The position numbers and the translations under genes were made by a program. Below, in pieces: positions 44,861 through 57,377 of a DNA stretch of 64,000 nt (its first letter is position 1; each line of letters starts with the position of its first letter). A model generated the notes under the pieces. The model had not been told where the DNA came from and made no database searches. It saw only the letters and a program-made list of their open reading frames with translations. The DNA comes from Castanea sativa (Eukaryota > Streptophyta > Magnoliopsida > Fagales > Fagaceae), in the NCBI RefSeq assembly GCF_040712315.1, contig NC_134017.1, forward strand, positions 26,578,322 to 26,642,321. Reading direction: 5' to 3'.

Positions 44861-46190
44861 TTAGTGTTGCATTGGGTACCTAACTCCAGCCGCTAACACT
44901 CGTTGCTGTTCTATCTGTATCAATATGAAAGAGCCATCATAACATTAGATTTTAGTATTTAATGAATGAGATATGATGGTAGAAATAAGATAGGTTGAGA
45001 AATTAAATAGTGCACAAGAAAAACTGAAAGCTTGTGCTACATACATGGAACAGTTCGTGCAATTTGTTTTTGAGGTAGCAATACTCATGCTCTAGCAGCT
45101 CCAATGCTCTCAAACACCTGAAAGACCAAAATCCCAGATGGTAAAACATTCTCAAAGCAACATGTCTGCTTTCTCTCTCTCTCTCTCTCTCAAAGTAAAA
45201 CCTCAAAAAAAGCAACACACGTTGTCAATTCTTGCTACAGAGAAAGAGAAGTGTAGAGAAGTTTTAAAAAGTGAAAGGAAAAAGTCTGGAAGCACGAGAA
45301 TAGAGGAGGAAAGGCGCACCCACCCGGCACGGTTGTTTTGTTCAGAAGCGGCGCGAAAGGCAACGCATACATTTCTGACTCTCTTTGCACCTATGCTTGA
45401 GCTACTTCCCATAAACTGATTCAAATGGATTCCAATTTTCTTGTAGTCCGAGAACTCCTTGTCCATCCTGTTCCATAACCTTTATTTTCAGCCAAATAAA
45501 CAAATAAAATTCTAAAGAAACAAAATTTTTACAAATTTATTATTAAAATAATAAAATGTAACATTTTAGATAGACCACTTTGTTATGCCCAACGGTTGTG
45601 TGAAGAAAAAGCGTTGTAAATACTAAATAGTAACTTCCAAATGAGAGGGAGAGAATGTTTGTGACCAAAAAATTAAACCCATCAAGCAAACCAAGTGGGA
45701 ACCAAAATTTAAGATGCAATGCATTATGCATGTGTATGTGTGTGAGAGAGAGAGAGAACTCACAACAGTCCTCTGAGGTTCCTCAAGAGCTTCTCGGACT
45801 CGTGGAAATAGATATTAACAACCTCTGAGACAAAGTTTGGGGAGCTCTCATCTTGAAGCTGTTGAAGCTGCAAGAATTGCTCATCCAATACTCCCTAAAG
45901 AACAATAACAGAAATGATATTAATCAGTGTAAACAAAAAAAAAAAACTTCAACAACTAAAGTAATACATACTTGTACCACTACAAAAATTAACAAGCTCG
46001 TATCTTTTCATTTTTTTGTCATTTCTTACCAAGGAATTCAAGCATTAAAACAACACTAGTAGCTCGCTATGATAAAAGATAAACAATGAAAACAACAAGT
46101 CCTATTAATTAGCATTATTACCTGGTGGAAGAGCAAAGCGAGCAAACGATTCATGTCGGCTCGCAACCGATCCACACCCAACCCAAGCAT
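44861..46190 (-). CDS. AHP6: AHP6-type pseudo histidine-phosphotransfer protein
   Basis: Five exons: 46122-46190, 45764-45894, 45324-45467, 45045-45117, 44861-44914; all introns GT-AG with matching phases; 156 residues (the family has about 150). The protein starts MLGLGVDRLRADMNRLLALL and contains GVLDEQFLQLQQLQDESSPN, the typical HPt helices, and ends GVRYPMQH. In canonical AHPs a His in the HQFKGSSSS motif carries the phosphate between cytokinin receptor kinases and response regulators. Here that residue is Asn83 (HLNQFMGSSSSIG), as in Arabidopsis AHP6, an inhibitor of cytokinin signalling that acts in vascular patterning and organ spacing. So this is very likely the AHP6 orthologue, in cytosol and nucleus. 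All exons are intact, with no stops. Intron 3 contains a short CT run. No clear TATA box seen upstream. Confidence 0.96.
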
Positions 46191-46939
46191 CCACACAGGA
46201 AGACCCGTCTTGGCTAATCACTTCTTGAACCTAAAAACTGTATAAAAAAAAAACCTAAGTGGGTTTAACTTTTAAGCCCCAATTAAGCTAATGGATATCT
46301 CTTATTATTCTTTTCCTCTCTTCACTTGCTTCGGGGTTTAGGGTTTTGTGTACAACTTCTAATACTACAAGAGCGGGAATTGAAGCCGGTGGCAACAACT
46401 ATTTAAAGCCAAGCGGTGGCTTTGGACCCCACTTCTGGCAACACTGTAAAAAACTCATGTCCTTACAAAGTCTGTTTTACTTGCACGCACTAAAAGTTTT
46501 TGACATTTGTTTGGTGGTAGAGAGTATAGTACTACAGGTGATGTCCTTTCTGTGGGGATTATACACAACAATTATTATAAAGTTAATTAATATTATAGTT
46601 ACTCATGTCATATGCATCCCACATAAGCCTCACTTGAAAATTTTGAATTTAGGAAGTACAGTGACAAAAGTTATATTAGGAATCTTCTCAAAAAAAAAAA
46701 AAGTTATATTAGGAATTATGAAAGTTTCAAGTAAAAATGTATGGGTGTAAACTTTTTTTATCGAATTATTGGACCTCTCAATTGGGTTTATCATAAAATA
46801 ATAATGAAGAAGAAGAAGAAGAAGAAGAAGAAAGAAAGAAAGAAAGGTGAGGTCATTCTTGCATAAGAATTTCAATAAGTAGAGTAGGACATAGGACATT
46901 TATTTTAGACTTTTGCATCTTAATAGATGTACATGTAGA
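46191..46939. other. Upstream region of AHP6; GAA microsatellite
   Basis: Holds the presumed AHP6 promoter and leader (minus strand); no obvious TATA box. A GAA/GAAA run lies at 46806-46846. No other gene seen. Confidence 0.4.
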
Positions 46940-47640
46940 CATTATTGATAAGATCTACGGCCACCAAAAAAACACATATTCCATAAATTTTCATGTCAAG
47001 AATTGTAATAAATGATAAGAGATAGATATGGTCCATTCCATTTGTTCTAAAAATGTCAAAGAATATAACCTTAACCTGCAATTGATTTGACAAGAGATTT
47101 ATTACAGATCTGTGTAGTCCCCACAATACATTACATCAAAGAGAAAAATCGTCCAAGTGATACTTTGCATATGTAAATAATAATGGTAAGATCTACGGTC
47201 ACCACAAAATAAATATTCCGAAAATTTTCATAACCCACAAAAATTATAAGAGATGTCCATTCCTATTTGTTTTAAAAATTTGGAAGAATATAACCTTAAT
47301 ATGCGAATGATTTTACAAGATTTATGTGAGATCCGAGTAGCCCCCATTATCCATTACATCAACTAGAAAATTTATGGAAGTGATACTCTGGAATTTTGCA
47401 TGTTAAAAGATATGATCCCTTAAATTAGTTCATGATAAAATCTACAGTCACCTCCACAAAACACACTCTGAAATTTCACATGTTAAAAGATATGATCCCT
47501 TCAATTAGTTCTAAAAAAGTCTAAGAGAATATAACCTCACTATGAAAATGTACCATACAAGATATTTTTATGAATTCTATGTACTCCACAATAAATAAAA
47601 TCAAATAGAAAAATTATCCAACTTTGCGCGTTCTTGAAAT
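46940..47640. repeat. Three-copy degenerate tandem repeat, 238-250 bp
   Basis: The phrase AAGATCTACGGYCACC recurs at about 46950, 47188 and 47438 (third copy degraded), each followed by CAAAGAATATAACCTTAA-like text and a CATTACATCAA segment. The units have diverged substantially, so the array is old. Confidence 0.82.
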
Positions 47641-48793
47641 TTTTATTTATTGTTAATAATTTATTTTTTAATTACAACAAAAGTGTGTGATTTGAATTAT
47701 GAATGTTTTCGTTAAGAATACCAATTGAGTACTTGTGCTACAAGGCTTATAATCGCTTGAGGTTGAAATTAAACCTTAGGAAAATTCTTCTTTTACATTG
47801 CACGGTATAATGCAAATTTATATTGCAGTAACACAAAAAACTAACAAATGTTGTATACATTTACAAAATTGGTACAACCTTTTCCAAATATATATATATA
47901 TAACATTATTTTATAAAAATGGTAAATATTTACAACTTTTTATAAACATAAACATGTATAAACTTCATAAACCCTAATTCAAATACCCCAATAGGGTCAT
48001 TATTAATTCCCTCAGTCCCAATTTATTTTATTTTAAAATGTTCCAAAATATTATCTCTTTTTTAAAATTAAAAACTATTAATTTATTAATGTTCTATTAT
48101 TGTCCCTAATTTATTTTTAAAATTATTTTTAATAAATTTATTTAAAAGGAATTAAGATTGTCCTAGCAAAGGAGAGTAAGGTCACACGAGTAGTGAGAGT
48201 GGGATTAGGGTTAAAGAGTGAGAAAGAGGGCGTGCAGTGTGGAAGTTATCGAGGTGAATGTGGGGTATCTACCGGACCAGCCTACAAAACCAGACTCTGG
48301 AACTGTAGAGAGGTGAGGGAGGTGACCTGCTGTCCCCGTTTCCGGTCACCCGCGTGCTGTCTTTTTCTGCCAGTGGTGCCGCGTTGTACCACTCACTCTC
48401 CACCCGACAACTCTCTGCAACCGGTGATTGTCAGTCACCTCGCCAATCCTTACCTCACATTCAATTCTAAACAACTGTAATATACTGTCGAGAAATTTGA
48501 GGAAAAAAAATATATATATATATTAAACATAACATTTTTAACTTTTACTGTTGTAGTACATGCTTCCAAACCACGTACTCTATTTCACCTTTTCTCCCTT
48601 CACTTTTTATCTGACTTTCTCACTCTTTTATTTTCGAAATAGGAAAAAAAAATTATATGAGTAACTTGATATGTTATTAAATTACACTGATCAAATATGA
48701 GGAGGTAAAAAGAAGTTCATAGGTTGAAAATTTAACAAATTTTTTCATAATTGAGATAATGTGTTATTTGTTAATAATAAATAAATAAATAAA
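47641..48793. other. No supported gene; GC-richer island 48190-48440
   Basis: A 95-codon frame sits in the GC-richer island, but it is Cys/Pro/Arg-rich with no domain or signal. The island stands out from its AT-rich surroundings and could be a gene remnant. Nothing else seen. Confidence 0.35.
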
Positions 48794-49190
48794 GATAAAT
48801 TACAAATTATACTTTTAAAGTTTGAAGATATATAAATTTTATATTGTGAAGTTTTAGAATTTAAATTTTATCCCTTAAAATTTGGAAGTGGATTTTATAC
48901 CCTGAATTTCAGAATTTTGATTTTACTTCTTAAATTTTAGGAATGTTTGAATTTTACTTCTTAAAGTTTGGGAATATTTGAATTTTACACTCTAAAGTTT
49001 CATAATTTGGAGGTGTAAAATCCAAATACCCCTAAAATTTATGAGGCAAAATCAAAATTCTTGAAACGTTAAAGTGTAAAATCCAAATGCTCTCAAATTT
49101 AAGAGAGGTAAAATTCAAATTCTAAAATTTCAGACTGTAAAATCCAAAAATTCCCAAATTTTAGGAGTATAATTTGTAATTAACCAAAAA
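48794..49190. mobile_element. Foldback MITE
   Basis: Left end ATAAATTACAAATTATACTT and right end, reversed, GGTTAATTACAAATTATACT pair over most of the 400-bp length with many internal AAGTTTGGGAATTTTTGAATT units. The ends resemble those of the MULE at 21176. No clear target duplication. Confidence 0.6.
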
Positions 49191-50867
49191 AATAATATAT
49201 CCAAATAAAAATGAGTAAAAACTAGTCAATACAAAATTTTTGTATATATAACATTGTTATAAAAGTTAAGGCCCTATTTAGTAAAGTATCTTAAACTCAC
49301 ATTTTTAGTTTTTAAATAGTATTACACATATTTTTACATATTTTTTTATTTACATGTATTTTAAAAAAATACAAACAATATTACTTAAATTTGTCCCTAA
49401 ATAAAATAAGAAAGGAAAAAAGAAATGTTGTGTTTTTGTCTCACAGCTTGGGTTTTAATTTAGTGAGGCTGCATTGAAGGATGGGGAGGAACAGAGCGCC
49501 CGGTAAACAAGGTTCTGGGTGACAGGTGGTGGAGGTGGCAGTGACAAGTTCGTCAGAGTAGGCGGACACGTGGCAAAATGGTTAGTGGTTTACTGCTTGA
49601 AGTTTTGTCATTTTGTCTGGGTCAGGAACTAACTACACATACAGTTGGAAAAAGAAAAGTGTAAAGAATGAATGAGTATATGGTGATGATGACGAGACTT
49701 TTCAAAAGGGAGTGAGTGATGGGGTATATACTATATACGACCCATGGACAGGACAGCAGGGGATGAGGCACAAAATCATAGGTGATTCTATATTATTGGA
49801 CCACTCTCTTTTTTTTTTTCTCCCACTTAATTATAATTGGACCACTCATTTGTTTACATAATTACAAATTTACAATGCCTCTTAAATTCATGAATAAATG
49901 ATTCTAAGAAAAAAAAAATCATGAATACATTCATTAGGTTGGAAACCCTCGAAGTAATTAACCTCATCAATTAGGCAGGTGCTAATTATGTGTTTAAATG
50001 TATTTTTTTTAAATCTCAATAGAGATTTTATATTTTTTTTTTTAGCTAACCCAAGTTGGAAAGGGGAAGGTCGAATTTCAATGAGCCCATGTAGTTAGAG
50101 GCATCCACCCAATGATCTTTGGCATTAAAGATGAAATATATTAGAAGCAATTGTTTTTTTTTTTAGATATACATGTAGGTAGGTAAAATTTTAGAGTTGG
50201 GACAAAACTGCACAAAGTACTTTGAAAGTAATCTAACATTGGTGAAAATACATGCAATTTGACAAATTAATTGCTAAAAATTGAAACCTCAGTTCAACCT
50301 TGACTAATTTGGAGATTGGCCAAGGAGGCTTCAATTGTTAAATCAACAAACTAGTGGAAGGAGAGGAAATATGACATAGTAACAGTCGATAGATGCATAC
50401 CTTACGCTGCACAATGAATTCTCTATAGGTGTATGAGGATCGGTATTGATAGGAAAATCCTTTCTCCAATACTTGCCAATTAGTTTTCCCCTCAATTTGA
50501 CTGACAGGATGTGTGTGAGGACAACAAATTCTAATCTATAAGTGGATGAGACATTGCCTTGTGAAATTATATGTGATAGCCTGTTGTAAAATATAATAAC
50601 TGTTAATGTGAAGGAAATTAAGGAATTCTGTTTTTAAGGATGATTGCTATGCTCGATAGACTAGAGGAAAGGATTTGTAGATTGTTGGCCAAGTTGACTA
50701 GGATGATTTCATAGCTTGGTCATCGGTTTGAAGCTTAAACCGACCCCAACAATACAGCAAGTAGCTTTAATCCATGTAAAAAAAAAATTAAAATAATTAA
50801 ATTGAGTACTTAAAAAAAAATTACTAGTGGTGTTTTAACCGTTCATATTTTAATTTATGGAAACTCG
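49191..50867. other. No gene seen
   Basis: AT-rich with a GC-richer stretch at 49465-49620 that includes a G-box-like ACACGTGGC at 49567. No open frame or element that I can support. Confidence 0.4.
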
Positions 50868-51178
50868 GTGATTGTTTGGATACAAATTACTGCGTTTACA
50901 TTTTGGGAGGGACGCGTTTCAGCCTTCTTTCTTTTTTATTTTATCTTTTTTTCCTCTGCACGCATTTCAGCTAGGGGACAAAATTACTATTCACATGTGC
51001 GGTTACTGTTCACACACTGTTTCGCACAGTTCATACACTATTCATGTACTGTTCACGCACTTTTCAGCCACTTTTTTTTTTATTAAAAAGGGTTTCACGG
51101 CACTATTCACTAATTTAAAAATTATTTGCTACAGTATTTTCAATTTTCAGTTTTCAGTTATATCCAAACGGACCCTCA
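50868..51178. mobile_element. MITE with GTTTGGATA ends
   Basis: Left GTGATTGTTTGGATACAAA; right end reversed GAGGGTCCGTTTGGATATA. Internal TACTGTTCAC-like repeats and CTGAAAACTGAAAATTG near the right end. Same superfamily of repeats as at 60471 and 60878. Target duplication not resolved. Confidence 0.6.
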
Positions 51179-51514
51179 CTAACCTTGAAGGTTAATTAGG
51201 ATTTTAGATGAGTGATTCTCTTATCTTATTTAAAAATATATATAGATATTTGAATTAATTATTATTATTAAATATTTATTTACACTAATATTTCAAAAGG
51301 CCGTATGCAAAAGGTAATATTGTTACTGTTATGCCAAAAGCGATTTGAATTATGATATGTACTGCATCACTCTTTCAAACGATACAAGTATCTTCTTATT
51401 TTTTACTAGCTTGTCAAAGGATTGTCATATAAAAGATGCTAAAAGTATTAAAAAGTTTAGTACATAGAATGTATAGGTTGATATGACAACAAATATGATT
51501 GATGGACTTCAATC

Positions 51515-51912
51515 CAAGATAGTCAATACCATACCGGTACATATACCAGTATCAAAACATCAACATTTTGTTCCAGTTTAAATATTGGTTGTACCGGCCA
51601 TATCGGCAAATTTTGGGCAATACCGGTTGGTACTAGGCGTACCAGCCGGTACAGAAAAAAGTTTTATTTTTTTGTAATTTTGTAATTTTTGAATTTTTGT
51701 TAGGATATAATGGTAACTTATTTGTATTAACTTAGTAGTATTATTTGTTTTCTTAGTATGCAATGAACAATTAAGCTTTCTATTTCTTATATTGTGTTTT
51801 TTTTTTCTTTTAATTGATACTAAAGTTTAAAACTATGAATAATTTGTTCTGAATTGAGGAAATGTTTTATGGTAAACTTTTATATTTATTATAATATATA
51901 CACATATGCGTG

Positions 51913-51966
<54 letters not shown>

Positions 51967-52079
51967 AATATAAATAATAATGGTAGACCTAAAACGGTAC
52001 ATCGGTATTGACCAATACTGAAATATATTGTTCCACTAGTCAAATCGGTACAGCCTCCGGTACAAAATTGATTTACTTG
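51515..52079 (+). mobile_element. hAT-type MITE, CAAG family, copy 2
   Basis: 565 bp, ends CAAGATAGTCAATACC and, reversed, CAAGTAAATCAATTTTG. Perfect 8-bp target duplication CTTCAATC at 51507-51514 and 52080-52087. Rich in ACCGGTAC phrases; it contains an AC/AT microsatellite at about 51900-51970. No transposase. Confidence 0.9.
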
Positions 52080-52212
52080 CTTCAATCACCTAATAAATGA
52101 ATGTTTAATTTTTTTTTTTTTTTTTAGTGATTGGTAACACATTAGTTTGAAAGATTTATGTAGTACAATTTATAATATCTCTAACATTACTCTTGTTATA
52201 TTATCTCATGGG

Positions 52213-52762
52213 TAGGGGTAACAATTCATGTTCACATGTCGGGGTCGTGTCCTGTTAAGCCATGAGTATTCAGTTAGCTATATGAGTTGACTCGAACCTG
52301 ACCTGTTTAGTAAATGTGTCAAGAATCCTCGACTCAAACACGACCTATTTATTAAACAAGTTGACCCAATACGACACGACATGTTTAACCTGTTTAATTA
52401 ACAAGTCACGTAAAGGTCAATACAAATGTCCCTTTTATAACCTGTTTGATTAATATGTCATACTTGACTTGAATAATATGTTATCAATTCTCATATATCT
52501 AAAATTAAGATACAATTACAACCATAAATACAGTATATACATATAATTACAATAATAAATTAAACAATAATAACAAAAGCTAAATGGGCCAAATAAGTCA
52601 AACGGGTTTGCATGTTTGAACTCGAATACGACCCATTTATTAAATAAATCAGGTACATTGATTCGAATATGACCTAAAGTCATTTAACCTCAACCCACGA
52701 CTTGTTTATAAATGGGTTAATCGTGTCAGGTTCACGGGTCGTGTCAGATTTTGCCACCCTTA
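52213..52762. mobile_element. hAT-type MITE with perfect 8-bp target duplication
   Basis: 550 bp, ends TAGGGGTAACAATTC and, reversed, TAAGGGTGGCAAAATC. Target duplication CTCATGGG at 52205-52212 and 52763-52770. Both ends have GACACGACC / ACGGGTCGTG motifs. Related in its ends to the element at 34046-35177. Confidence 0.92.
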
Positions 52763-53155
52763 CTCATGGGTTACAGCCTAGATTAGCTTCATGTCTCAAA
52801 TAAATAGCCTTGTATCAATTAAATCGTCACATTTGAGATAATTTAATTATTGCACATATTTCATGCAAATATAGCATATCCTTGGTGTATTACGAATACA
52901 AATCCTTTGTACCACATTTTGTATTTAACTTTATGTTTTACCAATTATGCATATGCCATGTATTTGAGTTATTTTCATTTTAAAATTTTGTTAACTTATA
53001 AGGAAAGTAAAAAGAATACATAGTAAGCTGTGATTAGTGAAATATAAAGTGAAATGCAAAAATAGTATAGAGAATTTTTATTCGTGTATTATGCCTCTTA
53101 CATAAATGTCGGCCTTCTATATGGGAACCCTACATCGTGAAATCAACTTTTATAT

Positions 53156-53260
53156 TGTCAAGAGTCTTGTAGCTTAGCAGGTTGACACTTTTTGGTATAT
53201 TCAAAATATCCAGAGTTTAGATTCCACCTGTGTTATAACTATCGAACTATGACAAAAAAA
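53156..53260 (+). mobile_element. Short SINE remnant
   Basis: A-box-like TGTAGCTTAGCAGGTTG, B-box-like GAGTTTAGATTCCACC, short A tail, and a 7-bp repeat TTTATAT on both sides. The phrase GTCAAGAGTCTTGTAGCTTA also occurs at 62497, a second copy fragment. Confidence 0.5.
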
Positions 53261-53319
53261 TTTATATGGTAATTAAAATGTATTGAATATTTCTCCATCT
53301 TTTGAATGGGAACAAGGGA

Positions 53320-53496
53320 ACAAGAATGCCACTTTTTTTTTTTATACAAGATAGAAGTTTTACTCGAAGTATATACGTGTGTGAGGTTCCCTCTTGGAGA
53401 CTTGAACCCTGGAACTTGCCCCCCACACCCTACAAGCATTTATACTTGTAAAGTGACCATCGCACTAAGTGTGTGCGGTGGTACAAGAATGTCACT
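53320..53496 (-). mobile_element. tRNA-derived SINE, copy 3 (with target duplication)
   Basis: Body 53334-53482, same family as at 6418 and 40355. Target duplication ACAAGAATGCCACT / ACAAGAATGTCACT, one mismatch. Minus orientation, T-run at left. Confidence 0.9.
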
Positions 53497-56299
53497 AAAT
53501 ACATGAGGAGAGAGAGAAAGTGGGAGACCAAAAAGTAAAAAAGGAAAAAAAAAATTAATAGTATGTTTCTATAAGGAAACTCATACATAGCTGTGTAACA
53601 TAATTAAATGAGCTAGATAGTCCGAATGAATATTTTTCACAATCACTTTTTTTTTTTTGAGATAATTATAGTATGCTACTAATCCTGCAATTTGAACATT
53701 TTCCCTTCTTAAATCCTAAGCATTTTGTATATGAGTAAATGTTAATTTAGCTATAAGGCCCTTAATCATCCATTCATCCATACTAACTTGGTGGTTAATA
53801 CTATGGGTTTTTTTTTATAAAAAATATATATATATATATATATATATATTTCCTATTGAAAATCTTCAATAAAAATAAATTATTCAGTATTCTCAATGTA
53901 TTAAACATTCATTTCTACTTCTACCTATGAATCTCGTATATGGGTTTCTCCTTTATACGAGGAGGAGATGTAGTCCCTTGGGTATACAAAATCATTCCTT
54001 GACAAGTCTTGAAATTCTAGCTACAACTAAGACCTTTCTTCCTTTTTCCTTTTTTTTCCCAACTCAAAATTTTGGTTGTTTTATTTGTTTTGTGAATATA
54101 ATATAAATGCATTCATCAAAAGGAAACCTCGATGGAATTAAACAAAATAAGCTCTCAATCAAGCCATGAAATTTATAACAGGGTTGTGCTGGTAATGGAG
54201 AGCATATCATTTAATGCTGCATATGACTCTAGATATGGTATTCTTTTATACTGCTTTAACCATACAGAGTATGCAGGAGACCTACTCTAAATGATGGGTT
54301 TTGCCATAGTTTAGTTTCACAGCTCACTCGTGAAGCATTTTAATTTGATTATAATTACCTCGACTTACTCACTTGAAAAGCATGCTTAGTACTGACGTAA
54401 GCAAGCTCTATAATATACTTTCTAATATGAGACTGTGCTTGTGTTTTGTCAGATTATTTTATATTGATTGAAGTATTTTTTAAGCCATGTTTTTATACTT
54501 TTAGCTAGCACACTGACCCCTTTTTCTTCTTGTTTAAATTCATCTCCATATCCAAAGTAATTATTTAGATACTAAGTATAGCAATATGTTACTTTCTCCT
54601 CTCACATTATAACAGATTTCTCTATTAATTCATTATAAGATTTAATATTCATGTTAAATGAGTAAGTACTATTTTATAGTATTCCAAAAATACTTAATAA
54701 TTAAAATTTAAAATTGGAAGGGTTGTGAGAAAAGATCCCCAACAAAGAAAAGTTATGATAGGGTATGAACCTAAATTGACAAAAACCAAAAGCCAAACAC
54801 ACTGCTAATCAATCTTCAATCGAATCTGGTTCTACTACAGAGCACAATCAATATGAGCCTTATCTGCTCTTTACCATCCTCACCCACAACCCCAAAAGAT
54901 TCCAACTTCAAGTCCACAACTTCATATATGGTACAATCTTCTGCAAATAATAATTGCAAATTGCAACGATACTAGGAAAATTTAATTTAGATAATCCTAA
55001 ACCTTAGACAGATTCCTCAATTAAATTATTAGAAATGAAGGGAGAGAAATGTACGAAAGCATGCTTCGCATTGACGTATGCAGAATAGAATGTTGGGGGA
55101 GGAACTGAGAAGAATTGCTTTGTTTTTGGAAAGAACTTTTGAAGGCGACCATATCTATGTGAAAAAAACAGCTTCTCTTTGAACATACCTATGTAAAAAT
55201 AGAAAAGCTTCTCTTTAACTTAGGCTTTCACAATCATGCTCATGTTTTTTTGTGCTCCCGTGCTTACTTGCTATAGCCATTATTCATGCACAAAAAACTA
55301 TATTCTTTTTGTCCCATCATTCTTATTATAATTTTTACACTTTTGGCTTCGAAATTCCAAATGTTGGGGGTAGAGTTTCCTTCTTCCTTTAGACCCCTAA
55401 AGTTGGTAAATGTCGCATGTTATTCTAGTTTTCAATTTTCAAACCAATGGTACTGCTATGACGTTGATAGGGGATGGTTGTTATATAATAAAACTACAAA
55501 AGAGAAAGAGGACTCATTGCTCGAGATAGTCACATTATTTACACAGACTCTTAGACTGGTTCTCATATATATATATATAGTATGGGTAAAATGCCTAATG
55601 TAGATATGGGTTTCAAGGTTTAGGTTCAACTCTAGAAATATCATATTCTGCAAATGGCATTGGGAAACTATAGTTAGTGTTGTCCTCGCACCTTATGAAA
55701 ATGGCATTCTCATCTATCTGTTTGGATGTCCGTGCTCAAAGGATATACTTTTTAAGGGTGTATAGGGGCTGTTTTGGAAGCGTGAGGCCATCATTATAAT
55801 TTATGTTTTGAGTCTTTAAGAAATTCATGCTTTTCTATATATATATATATATATATAAACATACTATATGTTTATTCTTTATCACTTACGTCATCGTTTA
55901 TTTATTTATTTTTTCAATTTTACCTGTTAGTATTATAATTATATTATTATGTATTAGTTTCCTAGTATTCTTCCCTGATTGAGCTAAAATCAAGGGACCT
56001 ATTACTGTGTCCTTAATTCTAGCCCTAATCAAGGATCTTTTTGTTGAAATGATTTTTGTCTCTTGGATTAAGGTGAAATTCTAAGATGACTTGGGTTGGG
56101 GTTTGGAAGATGGCTTTGTGAAATTTGAGTCAAGGTAAAGATTTGCTGGAAATTGTCTCAAATTTCTAATTTAAATTGATTTTGATTTTTTTGGTGTAGA
56201 AGTAAAGTTTATTCCTTATTCACTAAGAAAGGGTATTCCTTGTCCATCAAGAAAAATTTTCATTGTTTACCAAAAAAGGTATTCAATTTCACAAAGTAA
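53497..56299. other. No gene seen; AT microsatellites
   Basis: AT-rich, with (AT)n runs at 53824-53850 and 55838-55856. Open frames are short and without domains. Confidence 0.45.
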
Positions 56300-57030
56300 G
56301 AGATATTGCACATTCTTGAGTGATTCTCTCATATCCTGGAAAGCCAAGAAACATTCCACAGTTTCACGATCTGAACATCAAACATTCCACCACATATAAA
56401 ATCACTTGGTTACTTCAGTTACTTAAAGATTTGAACATCAAACATTCCAAGCAGAAATCCATATATTAGCCAACCCAGTTTCCATGAAAGAAAGAAACAT
56501 ATACGGTTTGTCATTTGGTCAGAGCTAAAATACAAGAAGGTGTAATTAAGACCTTCCACATTGCTAGCAGTCATCAAGTTCAATAAATTGTTATGGAAAC
56601 TGTGGCTTATTGACATTTGTATTCCTAATTCTGCTTTAGACATGTTGAAGCAAGATTCAATAGCAGCTGTAATTTTAAGGGAAAGTGTTACGAAAGAGAA
56701 GGATTCAAAAAAACATCAAAGGACATTGCTTGATAATCAGGACATGTCATTAAATAAAATGTAACCATTGCGTATTGCAAGCAATTTTCGAGATAAAAAG
56801 AAAACGGTGTCGCTTCACTTAAGTAGTGCACGAGATGTCACGTGACTTTCTTATTAATTATACACATGTTGTATATCTATTGGTCAAAGTAGTTAGATTA
56901 GAGGAGTTTGTCAGGAATTTGATTATTTTCCTCTTCCTTCGATGCTCCGTTTTGTATATAAATAGCATAGCACCATTCTCTTGTAATTATTCAGTCATAT
57001 TCATTAAATTCATCCAATTCTATTTAGAAT
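56300..57030 (+). pseudogene. Copia RNase H fragment plus 3' LTR
   Basis: Residual RNase H reading: SDSLISWKAKKHSTVSRS near 56320, TWLLQLLKDLNI near 56405, VRAKIQEGVIKTFHIASSHQ near 56515, with stops and frameshifts. A purine tract (AAGGGAAAG) precedes TGTTACGAAAGAG at 56686, a likely LTR start; a TATA box (TATATAAATAGC) lies at 56957. The LTR right end, near 57030, is not exact. A different family from the copia element at 9 kb. Confidence 0.72.
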
Positions 57031-57072
57031 TTTAGAGACTGATTTTATCGAGATGAGAAACAAGAAAGATAA

Positions 57073-57232
57073 CCACACGGGATTGTAGTTTGATGGTAAG
57101 AGTACTTGTCCTAGTATTCAGAGAGGAACTGTTTGAACGATAGTTCTAGCAAGACCCATGTAGTACACATGATATTATTTATTGCCATCACGTGATGTGG
57201 GGTAGACTCCCTTATTAAGAAAAAAAAGAAAA
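57073..57232 (+). mobile_element. SINE-like element
   Basis: A-box-like TAGTTTGATGGTAAGAG, a B-box-like CTGTTTGAACG about 40 bp later, and an A-rich tail (57218-57232). An 8-bp repeat AAAGATAA flanks it (57065-57072, 57233-57240). Confidence 0.55.
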
Positions 57233-57377
57233 AAAGATAATAGATATGATTTGTATACATTATTTAATAACTTTAGCATCCACGATATATTTATCGTACC
57301 ATATTATATTTGACGCCTACAAAATCAAGAAATGGCCAATTCAATTGCCTAACCAAGCACATGTATAAAGCCCACTT

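Noticed and set aside
45003..45044. Continuation of AHP6 exon 4 past the splice donor
   Set aside because: The frame reads on to a stop, but GTATGT at the donor and a perfectly fitting last exon at 44861-44914 show it is intron.
48193..48480. 95-codon frame in a GC-richer island
   Set aside because: Composition alone keeps it open; no signal peptide, domain or splice context that I can defend. Mentioned as a gap note only.
51867..52085. 72-codon minus frame with Val-Cys repeats
   Set aside because: Read from the AC microsatellite in a MITE.
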